From Aquabacter sediminis (GTDB taxonomy: Bacteria; Pseudomonadota; Alphaproteobacteria; Rhizobiales; Xanthobacteraceae), in assembly GCF_028863665.1 (NCBI RefSeq), contig NZ_JARBFX010000004.1, positions 124,001-188,000 of the forward strand: DNA of 64,000 bases, given 5' to 3'. Below are positions 40,611-48,997 of this stretch, one piece after another; position 1 is the stretch's first letter; each line of letters begins with the position of its first letter. A program made the translations under genes and the position numbers. A model generated the notes under the pieces. It had not been told where the DNA came from and ran no database searches. It worked only from the letters and a program-made list of their open reading frames with translations.

Positions 40611-41363
40611 ATGGATCTGGAATTGAAGGGCAAGGTGGCGCTGGTGACGGGCGGCGCCCGTGACGTCGGTCGGGAAATCTCGCTGGCGCTCGCCGCTGAG
40701 GGAGCCAGGGTGGCGGTCAACTATCGCAACTCCGCGGAAGAGGCCCAGGCGGTGGTGGATGAAATCCGCGCGCGCGGGGGAGAAGCCAAGGCCTACAAGG
40801 CTGATGTCGCCGATCTCGCCGCCGTGCGCACCATGGTGGAGGCGGTGGCTGGCGATTTTGGCGGGCTCGACATTCTCGTCAACAATGCCGGCCTCGCCAT
40901 TCGCCAGAGGTTCATCGACTCCACCGAGAAGGAATGGAAGGCGCAGATCGATACGTGCCTCTATGGGGCCATTCATCTGGCGCATGCCGCCGCGCCCCAT
41001 CTGGAAAAGAGCGGGAACGGTCGGCTCATCGCCGTCGTGGGGGATAGTTCCCGCGTGGGCGAATCCGGCCTTGCCATCGTGGCCGCCGCGCGGGCCGGAA
41101 CCGTTGCCCTCATGAAGTCGCTGGCCCGGGAAATGGGTCGCTTCGGCGTCACCGCCAACACGCTTTCCCTGGGCCTGATCGAGACCGCCCATGACCGGGC
41201 CTGGGTGGAGGCGAACCGCGACAAGCTGACCAAATTCTATCCGCTGCGCCGGCTCGGTCAGCCCGAGGACATCGCCCCTGCGGTGGTCCTCCTCGCCTCG
41301 CCGAAGGGCTCATGGATCACCGGGCAGGTGATCAGCATTTCTGGTGGCTTCAGCATGGTTTGA
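40611..41363 (+). CDS. Short-chain dehydrogenase/reductase-fold protein with altered active site
   Basis: A 250-residue SDR-fold protein. The NAD(P) loop is TGGARDVG (13-20), where the second conserved Gly is Asp18. NNAG at 91-94 is intact. The catalytic YxxxK is replaced by V157-AAA-R161, although the following AGTVALMKSLARE helix and the SGGFSMV end match well. It may not be a normal dehydrogenase; a structural, binding or decarboxylating role is possible. It sits between the MBL hydrolase and the acyl-CoA ligase genes. Confidence 0.87.
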   Translation: MDLELKGKVALVTGGARDVGREISLALAAEGARVAVNYRNSAEEAQAVVDEIRARGGEAKAYKADVADLAAVRTMVEAVAGDFGGLDILVNNAGLAIRQRFIDSTEKEWKAQIDTCLYGAIHLAHAAAPHLEKSGNGRLIAVVGDSSRVGESGLAIVAAARAGTVALMKSLAREMGRFGVTANTLSLGLIETAHDRAWVEANRDKLTKFYPLRRLGQPEDIAPAVVLLASPKGSWITGQVISISGGFSMV

Positions 41364-41405
41364 CAACGCCGCGCACAGAAAGCGGCGGGTTGATCGGAGG
41401 ACAAC

Positions 41406-42944
41406 ATGCTCAAGGCGGACCTCATCGCCCCGGTGCCGGATCTGCTCCGGCGCCACGCCCGCGAGCAGGGCGCGAAAATAGCTTATCAGGATGCGGGTCG
41501 CTCCGTCTCCTATGCGGAGCTGGAGCGACGCACGGCCAATCTCGCGGGGCACATGGCCGAACGCGGCATCCGGCCGGGGGAAAGCGTCGCCATCTACCTG
41601 CCCAACAGCGTGGCATGGGTGGAGGCGTGCCTTGCCATCGTGCGGGCTGGCGCTGTGGCCGTGCCGATCAGCGCCGAGGCGGCGCCCGGGGAGGTGGAAT
41701 ACCGCCTCACGGATGCGGACTGCCGCCTGGTCATCACCAGCGAAAGCGGCGCCGCGCTCGTTGAGGCGCTGGACCGCCCGGAGCCGCTGTCCCTCATCAG
41801 CGTCGATGCGCCGGACGACGCGCCGCGCAGCTTCTCCGCCTGTGCGGACCGGCCGTGCGCGGAGGCAGCGCGCGATCTCGATGATATAGATGCGCCGGCC
41901 TTCATCATCTATACGTCAGGCACGACCGGCCGCCCCAAGGGCGTGGTGCTGACATGCCGGAGCATGTTCTGGGTGACCGCCGCGTGCTGGGCTCCGGTGG
42001 TCGGGCTCTGTGCCGATGACAGGGTGCTGTCACCGCTTCCGCTGTTCCACTCCTACGCGCTCAATTTCTCCGTCCTGTCCGTGCTCGCGGTGGGCGCGAG
42101 CGAATATCTTCTTGAGAAATACTCGACGCGGGAAACCCTGCGCCTGCTGGAGACCGGTGACTTCACGGTGCTTCCCGGCGTGCCGACCATGTTCCATTAC
42201 CTGAAGGATGCCGCACAGGCGCAGGGCTGGTCCAAAATGCCGGGGCTCCGGGTGTGCGTGTCTGCCGGCGCCATCCTGCCGGCGCCCCTGAATGCGGGGT
42301 TCGAGGCCGCATTTGGCGTGCCGTTGCTGGACGGCTACGGCATCACCGAGACCTCCACCATGGTGACGATGAATTCTGCGTCGGCCACCCGCATCATGGG
42401 CTCCTGCGGCCTGCCGCTGCCGGGGGTCGCGCTGCGCCTCGTGGACCCGGTCAGCCTGAGGGATGTGGATGCGGGCGAGGAGGGTGAACTCATCGTACGC
42501 GGGCCAAACGTCATGCTCGGCTACCACGCCAAGCCGGAGGAGACCGCGAAGGCCCTGCGCAACGGGTGGTATCACACGGGCGACCTCGCCCGAGCGGACC
42601 GGAACGGCTTCGTGACGGTGACCGGCCGGCTCAAGGAACTCATCATCCGCGGCGGCCAGAACATCGCGCCGGCGGAGATCGAGGAGGTCATCCTGACACT
42701 GGCGGGCGTGCGGGACTGCGCGGTGGCGGGCATTCCCCATCCGACGCTCGGGGAAGTCCCCGCCGTCTTCATCGTGCCAGGTGAGGCCGCGCCCGATGTG
42801 GAGGCCCTGCTCGATCACTGCCGGGCGCGCCTGTCTTCCTACAAGATCCCGCACGTGGTGCAGTTTGTGGAAGAAATCCCGCGCACAGGTTCGGGCAAGG
42901 TGCTCCGCTTCCGCCTGCGCGAATTGCTGACCACCGCCGCCTGA
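41406..42944 (+). CDS. AMP-forming acyl-CoA ligase (class I adenylate-forming)
   Basis: A 512-residue ligase. FIIYTSGTTGRPKGV at about 169-183 is the P-loop, GYGITETSTMV the adenine motif, YHTGDLARAD the hinge region and PRTGSGKVLRFRLREL carries the catalytic Lys near 500. It converts a free acid to acyl-AMP then acyl-CoA, which makes it the likely entry step of the operon 38543-42944. Related enzymes act on aromatic, cyclic or medium-chain acids. GGAGGACAAC precedes the ATG. Confidence 0.92.
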   Translation: MLKADLIAPVPDLLRRHAREQGAKIAYQDAGRSVSYAELERRTANLAGHMAERGIRPGESVAIYLPNSVAWVEACLAIVRAGAVAVPISAEAAPGEVEYRLTDADCRLVITSESGAALVEALDRPEPLSLISVDAPDDAPRSFSACADRPCAEAARDLDDIDAPAFIIYTSGTTGRPKGVVLTCRSMFWVTAACWAPVVGLCADDRVLSPLPLFHSYALNFSVLSVLAVGASEYLLEKYSTRETLRLLETGDFTVLPGVPTMFHYLKDAAQAQGWSKMPGLRVCVSAGAILPAPLNAGFEAAFGVPLLDGYGITETSTMVTMNSASATRIMGSCGLPLPGVALRLVDPVSLRDVDAGEEGELIVRGPNVMLGYHAKPEETAKALRNGWYHTGDLARADRNGFVTVTGRLKELIIRGGQNIAPAEIEEVILTLAGVRDCAVAGIPHPTLGEVPAVFIVPGEAAPDVEALLDHCRARLSSYKIPHVVQFVEEIPRTGSGKVLRFRLRELLTTAA

Positions 42945-43006
42945 GATAGGCGGCGGTGGCCGGTGAGATCGAGTGATGGAGTGAGGCCGGGAGCGGCCGG
43001 TCTCAC
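42931..43006. terminator. Two hairpins between convergent operons
   Basis: CCACCGCCGCCT and AGGCGGCGGTGG (42931-42942 and 42948-42959) form a perfect 12-bp stem with a GAGAT loop that includes the ligase stop codon. A second hairpin, GTGAGGCCGG with CCGGTCTCAC (42981-42990 and 42997-43006, one mismatch), overlaps the stop of the convergent coxL-like gene. Neither has a long T run, but the pair sits exactly where both transcripts must end. Confidence 0.65.
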
Positions 43007-45381
43007 GCTTCTTTGCGCGCCTGTTCCACCAGCTGGAAAAGGCGCTCCGGCGTCACCGGCAGCGTGTCGATCTCGATGCCAAGATGCGCCAGCGCGTCGG
43101 AGACGGCATTGGCGATGGCGGCTGGCGCGCCGATTGTGCCTCCCTCGCCCATGCCCCTGAACCCGCCCAGATTGGCCGGCAACTCCGCCTCCACATGCAG
43201 GATTTCGATGTCAGGAACGCTGGTGGCCACCGGCACCAGATAGTCCGCAAGACTGGCGGTAAGCAATTGCCCCGTCGCGTCATGGACCACCTCCTCCAGC
43301 AAGGCGGCGCCGATGCCCTGCGCCACCGCACCGTGGACCTGACCATCCACGATCAAGGGATTGATAATCCTCCCGCAATCCTCCGCCACGGCGAACCGCC
43401 GGATGGTGACGCCATAGGTTCCCGGGTCCACCTCGACCATGGCCAGGTGCGTGGAGGAACAGGCCGTGCCCAGATAGGGGTCATAGGTTTCCTCCGCGAC
43501 CAGATCCTCCCGCACATCATGGGGAATGCGGCCCATCTGCGCATAGACGGCATGGGCGAGCTGCTTGAAGGTCATGGTGCCATTGGAGGAGCGCGCGCGG
43601 ATGATCCCGTCCCTTGCCTCCAGGTCCTCCAAGGGCACATCCATCAGGAAGGCAGCCGCCCGCAGCACCTTCGCCTTCACCACGCGCGCCGCCTTGGTCG
43701 CCGCGCCGCCGCCGAGCACCGCCGAGCGGCTGGCATAAGTGCCGGTGCCCATGGGAACAAGCGCGCTGTCGCCGTGCCGGATTTCCACGTCCTCGAAGCG
43801 GCAGCCAAGCTCGTCCGCGACCACCTGCGCCAGCGTGGTCTCAAGGCCCTGCCCGTGGGATGAGACGCCAAAGGCGGCGGTTACGGCCCCGGTCGCGTCG
43901 ATGCGGATGGAGGCGGTCTCTGTCCCGGTATTGATCGGCATTCCCGGCGCGACGGCGATGCGGGAGCCGATGCCGGTGAGTTCGGCATAGCTGGCGAGCC
44001 CAATGCCGACCCAGCGTCCTTCGGCGCGCGCGGCATCACGGGCTTTGACGAGGGCGGGGTAATCCACCAGCGTGCAGACCCCCTCCAGGCACTCCTGGAA
44101 GGCCGAGCGATCCCAGATGATCCCTGAGCCCGTGCGATAAGGAAACTCCTCGGATCGCACGAGGTTGCGACGGCGGATTTCGGCCGGATCCAGCCCCAGC
44201 CGGCGGGCCGCCATGTCCATCAGCCGCTCCATGGCAAAGGTGGAGGACGGTCGGCCGACGCCCCGATAAGGCCCGGTGGGCGGCTTCGGCGTGAGGACCC
44301 CGCGGACCCGGCCCTCATAATGCTCCATGCGGTAGGGGCCGGGAAGGAAGCTGACCACCTGCACCGGTTCCAGCGCGCCGGTCCAGGGATAGATGGAATA
44401 GGCGCCGATATCGCCGATGACATCGGCCTTGAGGCCCAGAAGCCGCCCCGCCCCATCCACCGCCAGTTCCGCCTCGATCAGTTCATCGAAGGCCTGGCTC
44501 ATGGCGGTGAGGTCTTCCATGCGATCGGCCGTGAACTTGATGGGTCGCTCCAGTTTGCGCGCCAGGATGGAGACCAGCACTTCCTCCGGATTCAGCGAGC
44601 CCTTGCCCCCAAAGCTGCCGCCCACATCCGGGGCCACCACCCGCATGCGGTTTCCGGGCAGATCGAGGCAGGTGGCCAATACGTCGCGGATGATCCCGGG
44701 AATGTTGGTGGCCGAATGGAGCGTCAGCGCCTGCCGACGGCGGTCCCATTCAGCAAGATAGGCCCGGCCTTCCAGCGGCATGGGCGTCTTCCGCGTCATC
44801 CGGAAGCGCCCTTTCACCACCACCGAGGCGGACGCGAGCGCCGCCTCCGCATTGCCTCGCCTGAAGGTGCGGGAGATGATGACATTGCTGCCCGCCTCCT
44901 CATGCAGGAGCGGCGCCTCGGCCTTGACGGCCTCTTCCTGCCGGATGGCGAAGGGCAGGGGATCGTAGGCGACGGATATCGCCCCCACGGCATCTTCCGC
45001 CGCATAGCGGCTCTCCGCGAGCACCGCCACCACGGGCTCCCCCACATAGCGCACCTTGCCGAGCGCCAAGGGGCGGATGGGCGTGGCGTAATAGCCAGCC
45101 ATGCGGGAGGTGGGAATGGCGGGCTGGAAATCGCCCGAGACGTCCTCCGCATCGAACACCGCCACCACCCCCGGCACCGAAAAGGCGGCGGAGGCGTCGA
45201 TGGAACGGATCCGGGCGTGGGGCTGGTCGCTGCGCAGAAGCGCGAGGTGCAGCATGCCTGGTGGCGACATGTCGTCCACATAGCGCCCGTTGCCGGTGAG
45301 CAAGCGGAGGTCTTCGGTGCGTTTGATCCGTTGACCCACAAGGCCGGGCCGCATTTCCACAGCGGAAGCAATGGAGTTCAT
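43003..45381 (-). CDS. Molybdenum hydroxylase large subunit (CoxL-like, not a true CO dehydrogenase)
   Basis: A 792-residue xanthine-dehydrogenase-family molybdopterin-binding subunit. LVGQRIKRTEDLRLLTGNGRYVDD opens the a/b hammerhead domain; FGGKGSLNPEEVL and the region GPYRGVGRPSSTFAMERLMD form the cofactor pocket, and RGMGEGGTIGAPAAIANAV near the end holds the active-site Glu. The VAYRCSFR loop that binds Cu-Se/S-Mo in form I CO dehydrogenase is absent. It probably hydroxylates an organic substrate. ATG 45381 overlaps the small-subunit stop by 4 bp. Confidence 0.92.
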   Translation of the reverse strand: MNSIASAVEMRPGLVGQRIKRTEDLRLLTGNGRYVDDMSPPGMLHLALLRSDQPHARIRSIDASAAFSVPGVVAVFDAEDVSGDFQPAIPTSRMAGYYATPIRPLALGKVRYVGEPVVAVLAESRYAAEDAVGAISVAYDPLPFAIRQEEAVKAEAPLLHEEAGSNVIISRTFRRGNAEAALASASVVVKGRFRMTRKTPMPLEGRAYLAEWDRRRQALTLHSATNIPGIIRDVLATCLDLPGNRMRVVAPDVGGSFGGKGSLNPEEVLVSILARKLERPIKFTADRMEDLTAMSQAFDELIEAELAVDGAGRLLGLKADVIGDIGAYSIYPWTGALEPVQVVSFLPGPYRMEHYEGRVRGVLTPKPPTGPYRGVGRPSSTFAMERLMDMAARRLGLDPAEIRRRNLVRSEEFPYRTGSGIIWDRSAFQECLEGVCTLVDYPALVKARDAARAEGRWVGIGLASYAELTGIGSRIAVAPGMPINTGTETASIRIDATGAVTAAFGVSSHGQGLETTLAQVVADELGCRFEDVEIRHGDSALVPMGTGTYASRSAVLGGGAATKAARVVKAKVLRAAAFLMDVPLEDLEARDGIIRARSSNGTMTFKQLAHAVYAQMGRIPHDVREDLVAEETYDPYLGTACSSTHLAMVEVDPGTYGVTIRRFAVAEDCGRIINPLIVDGQVHGAVAQGIGAALLEEVVHDATGQLLTASLADYLVPVATSVPDIEILHVEAELPANLGGFRGMGEGGTIGAPAAIANAVSDALAHLGIEIDTLPVTPERLFQLVEQARKEA

Positions 45382-45860
45382 GGCAGCGGGCCTCTCTCTC
45401 GCGCCAGCTCCCGCACTGCGTTCACGATGTGCTCGTAGCCGGTGCAGCGGCAGACGTTGCCCGACAGCGCCTCCCGGATGTCCTCGTCGCTTTCCAGGGG
45501 GTGGTGCCGCAGCATGTCGGTGACGGTCATCAGGAAACCCGGCGTGCAGAAGCCGCATTGCAGCCCATGATGATCCCGGAACGCCTGCTGGATCCGGCCC
45601 AACTCGTCCATGCGCCCAAGCCCCTCCACTGTCTCGATGACAGCGCCATGGGCCTGAATGGCAAGGGTCAGGCAGGAACGCACGCTGCGCCCGTCCATCA
45701 GGATGGTGCAGGCGCCGCAGACCCCATGCTCGCACCCCACATGGGTGCCGGTGAGGCCAAGCTCGTGCCGCAGGAAGTCACTGAGCAGAAGGCGTGGCTC
45801 GACCGTACGGGTATAGGTGAGGCCATTGACGGTCAGGCTGATGAGGCTACCGGTAATCAT
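45378..45860 (-). CDS. Molybdenum hydroxylase small subunit, two [2Fe-2S] clusters (CoxS-like)
   Basis: A 160-residue ferredoxin-type subunit. The N-terminal plant-type cluster is bound by CEHGVCGACTILMDG plus a later Cys, and the C-terminal four-helix cluster by QCGFCTPGFL and NVCRCTGYEHI. It carries electrons from the Mo site to FAD. It lies between the FAD and Mo subunit genes in M-S-L order, with 4-bp overlaps at both ends. Confidence 0.95.
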   Translation of the reverse strand: MITGSLISLTVNGLTYTRTVEPRLLLSDFLRHELGLTGTHVGCEHGVCGACTILMDGRSVRSCLTLAIQAHGAVIETVEGLGRMDELGRIQQAFRDHHGLQCGFCTPGFLMTVTDMLRHHPLESDEDIREALSGNVCRCTGYEHIVNAVRELARERGPLP

Positions 45861-46741
45861 GCCACCGTCTCCTGTGCCCGGCTGGCGCGTGTCCAGGCTT
45901 CGGCAAGGGCGCGCTGCGCGAGGACGCCCGCCAGATGGCGGCGATAGTCGCTGGAGGCATTGAGGTCCGACGACGGGGTGATGCTGTCCCGCAGGGCCTC
46001 CACCGCCTTCGCGATGACGGTGGGGTTCGCTTCCCGTGCCTCAACGGCCGCCTCCACGCTGGGCAGGCGCAAGGGCGTGTCGCCCACCCCCATCATGGCA
46101 ATGCGGACGTTGCGGGCCTTGCCGTCTTCTTTGTCCATGAGCACCGCGACCGCGGCGAGCGCATAATCCCCGTGGCGCCGGGCAAACTCCTGGAAGCCCC
46201 AGCCAACCCGTGGCGAGGGCAGGGGAAGGTCGATCCCCGTTACCATTTCGTCCGGCTCGAGCGCCGTCACCAGAGAGCCGAGAAAGAAGCCCCGCGCGGC
46301 GAGTGTGCGCACCCCTCTCACTGAGGCGACGTGAAGGGTGCCGTCCAGCAGCATCATCATCATCGGCATCTCGGCGGCAGGGTCCGCATGGCAGACGCTG
46401 CCGCAGAAGGTGCCACGGTTGCGGATGGTGAGGTGCGCCACATGCGCCATGGCGGCACGCAGCACCGGGAGGTGGCGGGCAACGAGTTCATTCTCCGCGG
46501 TCATGCGGTGCCGAACCAAGGCTCCGATGTGGAGCGCGCCGGGGCGGCGTTCGATGCTTTCCAGCCCGTGCACCTGGTTGATGTCCACAATGACGGACGG
46601 TTGAACCAGTCGGAAATTCATCATCGGCATGAGGCTTTGTCCGCCCGCCAGGATCTTTCCATCCCCTCCGGCTGCGGCCAGTGCTTCCACCGCGTGGGGA
46701 ATGCTCTCGGCCCGCACATAATCAAAGCTGGCGGGCTTCAT
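45857..46741 (-). CDS. Molybdenum hydroxylase FAD subunit (CoxM-like)
   Basis: A 294-residue FAD-binding subunit. KILAGGQSLMPMMNFRL (about 30-46) and TIRNRGTFCGSVCHADPAAEMPMM (about 105-128) are the two flavin loops of the CoxM/XdhB family, and the C-terminal CO-deh-flav-C domain follows. First gene of the coxMSL-like operon. Its start (46741) lies 37 bp downstream of the shared promoter/operator, giving a short leader. Confidence 0.94.
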   Translation of the reverse strand: MKPASFDYVRAESIPHAVEALAAAGGDGKILAGGQSLMPMMNFRLVQPSVIVDINQVHGLESIERRPGALHIGALVRHRMTAENELVARHLPVLRAAMAHVAHLTIRNRGTFCGSVCHADPAAEMPMMMMLLDGTLHVASVRGVRTLAARGFFLGSLVTALEPDEMVTGIDLPLPSPRVGWGFQEFARRHGDYALAAVAVLMDKEDGKARNVRIAMMGVGDTPLRLPSVEAAVEAREANPTVIAKAVEALRDSITPSSDLNASSDYRRHLAGVLAQRALAEAWTRASRAQETVA

Positions 46742-46777
46742 GCGTCTTGTCCCGACATCATTGTGTCCATTCTCTAG

Positions 46778-46813
46778 TGACTTGCATTATTGAACTATGT
46801 TAGGGGATGTCAA
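46778..46813 (-). promoter_or_regulatory. Promoter with shared operator (coxMSL-like operon)
   Basis: Read on the minus strand: -35 TTGACA (46813-46808), 16-bp spacer, -10 AATAAT (46791-46786), then GCAAGTCA (46785-46778) and CTAGAGA. The same arrangement is at 38405-38440 with an identical 14-base AATAATGCAAGTCA. The spacer sequences are unrelated, so the match is not due to a recent duplication of the whole region. The divergent ADH gene at 46856 starts 43 bp away and may share the control. Confidence 0.78.
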
Positions 46814-46855
46814 GGTGCGGGGACGCCCGGGGCGTCCTGTCGGAGAGGGAAAGCC

Positions 46856-47980
46856 ATGAAGACCAGGGCTGCGGTGCTGCGGAACATGGGAGCTCCGATG
46901 CCTTTTGCCGAAAGCCGGCCACTGCGCATCGAAGAGGTGGAATTGGATCCGCCGGGCCGCGACGAGGTGCTCGTGAAGATCGCGGCGGCCGGCCTTTGCC
47001 ATTCTGACCTTTCGGTCATCAACGGGAACAGGCCAAGGCCGATGCCCATGGCGATCGGCCACGAGGCTGCAGGCATCGTCGCCCAGGTGGGTGCAGGCGT
47101 TACCGACCTTGTTCCGGGCGATCATGTGGTCATGGTGTTCATGCCCAGTTGCGGCCATTGCCAGCCCTGTTCCCGGGGGCGTCCGGCCCTGTGCGAGCCC
47201 GGCGCGGCGGCCAATGGGAAGGGAGAATTGCTGAGCGGGGCCATCAGGCTGCATCAGGATGGCGCACCTTTGCACCATCATCTCGGATGCTCCGCCTTTG
47301 CGGACTATGCGGTGGTGTCGCGGCGATCTTTGGTTCAGATAGACAAGGATATTCCATTGCCTGTGGCCGCCCTCTTTGGGTGCGCGGTGCTGACGGGCGT
47401 GGGCGCGGTGGTGAATACGGCGCGTGTTCAGGCCGGTGAGAGCGTGGCGGTGGTCGGCCTTGGGGGCGTGGGCCTTGCGGCGGTGCTCGGCGCGCGCGCC
47501 GCGGGCGCAGCCCGGATCGTCGCCGTGGATCTCGCGCCGGAGAAGCTCGCCTTGGCGATGGAACTGGGCGCCACCGGCATTGTGGACGGCCGCGCCCCCG
47601 ACGCCATTGATCAGGTGAAGGCTCTCACCCAGGGCGGGGCGGATTTCGTGTTCGAGTTCGCCGGTTCCGCGCGGGCGCTCGAAAACGCTTACCGGATGAC
47701 CCGGAGGGGTGGCACCACGGTGACCGCCGGCCTGCCATCGCCCGACGCGGTTCTCCCCGTGAATATCGTGAGCCTGGTGGCCGAGGAGCGCACGGTGAAA
47801 GGCAGCTATATCGGCACCTGCGTGCCCGTGCGGGACGTGCCCCGCTATGTGGAACTCTACAAGGCGGGACGCCTGCCCGTAGACCGGCTGATGAGCGGCC
47901 GCATTCCGCTGGAAGACATCAATGCCGGTTTTGACCGGCTTCACGAAGGTTCAGTCGTACGGCTGGTGGTCGAATTCTAG
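46856..47980 (+). CDS. Zinc-dependent alcohol dehydrogenase (MDR family), paralogue 2 of 2
   Basis: A 374-residue Zn alcohol dehydrogenase resembling the protein at 19444. LCHSDLSVINGNRP holds the catalytic Cys, CGHCQPCSRGRPALC the structural zinc Cys, and VGLGGVGLAAVLGARAAGAARIVAVDLAPEK the NAD fold. GSYIGTCVPVRDVPRYVELYKAGRLPVD matches its paralogue. ATG 46856 was preferred to upstream in-frame codons since the family begins with MKTRAAV. It diverges from the coxMSL-like operon and is followed by a CoxG-like gene, suggesting that it oxidises the hydroxylated product. Confidence 0.92.
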   Translation: MKTRAAVLRNMGAPMPFAESRPLRIEEVELDPPGRDEVLVKIAAAGLCHSDLSVINGNRPRPMPMAIGHEAAGIVAQVGAGVTDLVPGDHVVMVFMPSCGHCQPCSRGRPALCEPGAAANGKGELLSGAIRLHQDGAPLHHHLGCSAFADYAVVSRRSLVQIDKDIPLPVAALFGCAVLTGVGAVVNTARVQAGESVAVVGLGGVGLAAVLGARAAGAARIVAVDLAPEKLALAMELGATGIVDGRAPDAIDQVKALTQGGADFVFEFAGSARALENAYRMTRRGGTTVTAGLPSPDAVLPVNIVSLVAEERTVKGSYIGTCVPVRDVPRYVELYKAGRLPVDRLMSGRIPLEDINAGFDRLHEGSVVRLVVEF

Positions 47981-48034
47981 TCGCAAGCCATCGATTGCCC
48001 CGCATGCGTCGCGGGCGGTAATGGAGACCAGTGC

Positions 48035-48799
48035 ATGGACATGAGCGGTGAACAGCGCATTCCCGCTGCGCAGGCGACCGTCTGGCAGGCGCTCAACGAT
48101 CCGGAGATCCTGAAGGCCTGCATTCCCGGCTGCCAGGATCTCGTAAAAGAGACGGACACACGGATGAGTGCCCGCCTGCTCCTGAAGGTCGGCCCGGTGA
48201 GCGCCCGCTTCGAAGGATCGGTCGTCCTCTCGGACCTGGACCCACCCAACAGCTACCGCATCACTGGCGAAGGGCAGGGGGGCATGGCCGGCTTCGCCAA
48301 GGGGGAAGCACGGGTGCGTCTCCGGTCAGATGGGGGCGAGACCATCCTGTCTTACGAGGTGACCGCCCAGGTTGGCGGAAGGCTGGCCCAGCTCGGCGCC
48401 CGTCTCATTGATGTGACGGCAAAGCAGATGTCGGCCGCCTTCTTCAAACGGTTTGCCGAGGAGATCGCGGCCCAGAGCAATGGCGGCCCCCGTGAGGCGG
48501 CGGATGAATCAGGCGCGGAAAAACCGGAGGGCCAGATCCCCCTTACGCGTCCGCCGCACTCTCGCCCGCGTCCGTCGTCCGCGCCGTCCCGGAACAAGGG
48601 CATGCATTGGCTGGCAGGGCTGGTCGTCCTGTCCGCCACTGTCATTGCAATTCCCTATCTCTACGGCGGTGGGGTGGCCGGTGGCATGTCCGGATGCGGA
48701 CCATTCTCCGCAGAATTTATCGCTGCCTTGGTTCTCATCCTGACGGCTGCGATGGGATACCTGGGAGGCAGGCTTGCCGCTCTGGAGCGAGATCGGTGA
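48035..48799 (+). CDS. CoxG-like SRPBCC protein with C-terminal membrane anchor
   Basis: A 254-residue protein. Residues 1-145 match the CoxG/SRPBCC ligand-binding fold (MDMSGEQRIPAAQATVWQALNDPEILKACIPGCQ, then LKVGPVSARFEGSVVL and GGMAGFAKGEARV). A Pro/Arg-rich linker (about 150-188) leads to two hydrophobic segments (189-206 and about 225-245). CoxG anchors CO dehydrogenase at the membrane in Oligotropha; here it likely recruits the Mo hydroxylase or assists its maturation. It is 54 bp downstream of the ADH. Confidence 0.85.
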   Translation: MDMSGEQRIPAAQATVWQALNDPEILKACIPGCQDLVKETDTRMSARLLLKVGPVSARFEGSVVLSDLDPPNSYRITGEGQGGMAGFAKGEARVRLRSDGGETILSYEVTAQVGGRLAQLGARLIDVTAKQMSAAFFKRFAEEIAAQSNGGPREAADESGAEKPEGQIPLTRPPHSRPRPSSAPSRNKGMHWLAGLVVLSATVIAIPYLYGGGVAGGMSGCGPFSAEFIAALVLILTAAMGYLGGRLAALERDR

Positions 48800-48832
48800 G
48801 GCGACCATTCAGAGCCCAGGTGATCAGGATGT

Positions 48833-48852
48833 GCCCGCGGAAATCCGCGGGC
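48833..48852. terminator. GC-rich hairpin downstream of the CoxG-like gene
   Basis: GCCCGCGG-AAAT-CCGCGGGC is a perfect 8-bp stem 33 bp after the stop codon at 48799. No T run follows. It is a possible end point for the ADH-CoxG transcript and lies between it and the convergent RND operon. Nothing else is visible in the 198-bp gap 48800-48997. Confidence 0.5.
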
Positions 48853-48997
48853 AAGTCATTCGTCCGGGTGATGGTGACCATGCTGCCGAGGATCACCTTC
48901 TTCATGCCGCCGGTCGGTGAAGAGCGTGGCATGGGGCCGCGCGCCTGGCGCCAGGGTCCCGGGGACCAGGGCTGACGCGAAGCCAGCCCCAGCCACT

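Noticed and set aside
43003-46741. Aerobic carbon monoxide dehydrogenase (coxMSL)
   Set aside because: The large subunit has no VAYRCSFR active-site loop and coxDEF maturation genes are absent.
48851-48858. A third copy of GCAAGTCA
   Set aside because: Only the 8-base core matches; there is no AATAAT or TTGACA at the required spacing and it lies between convergent genes, so it is probably chance.
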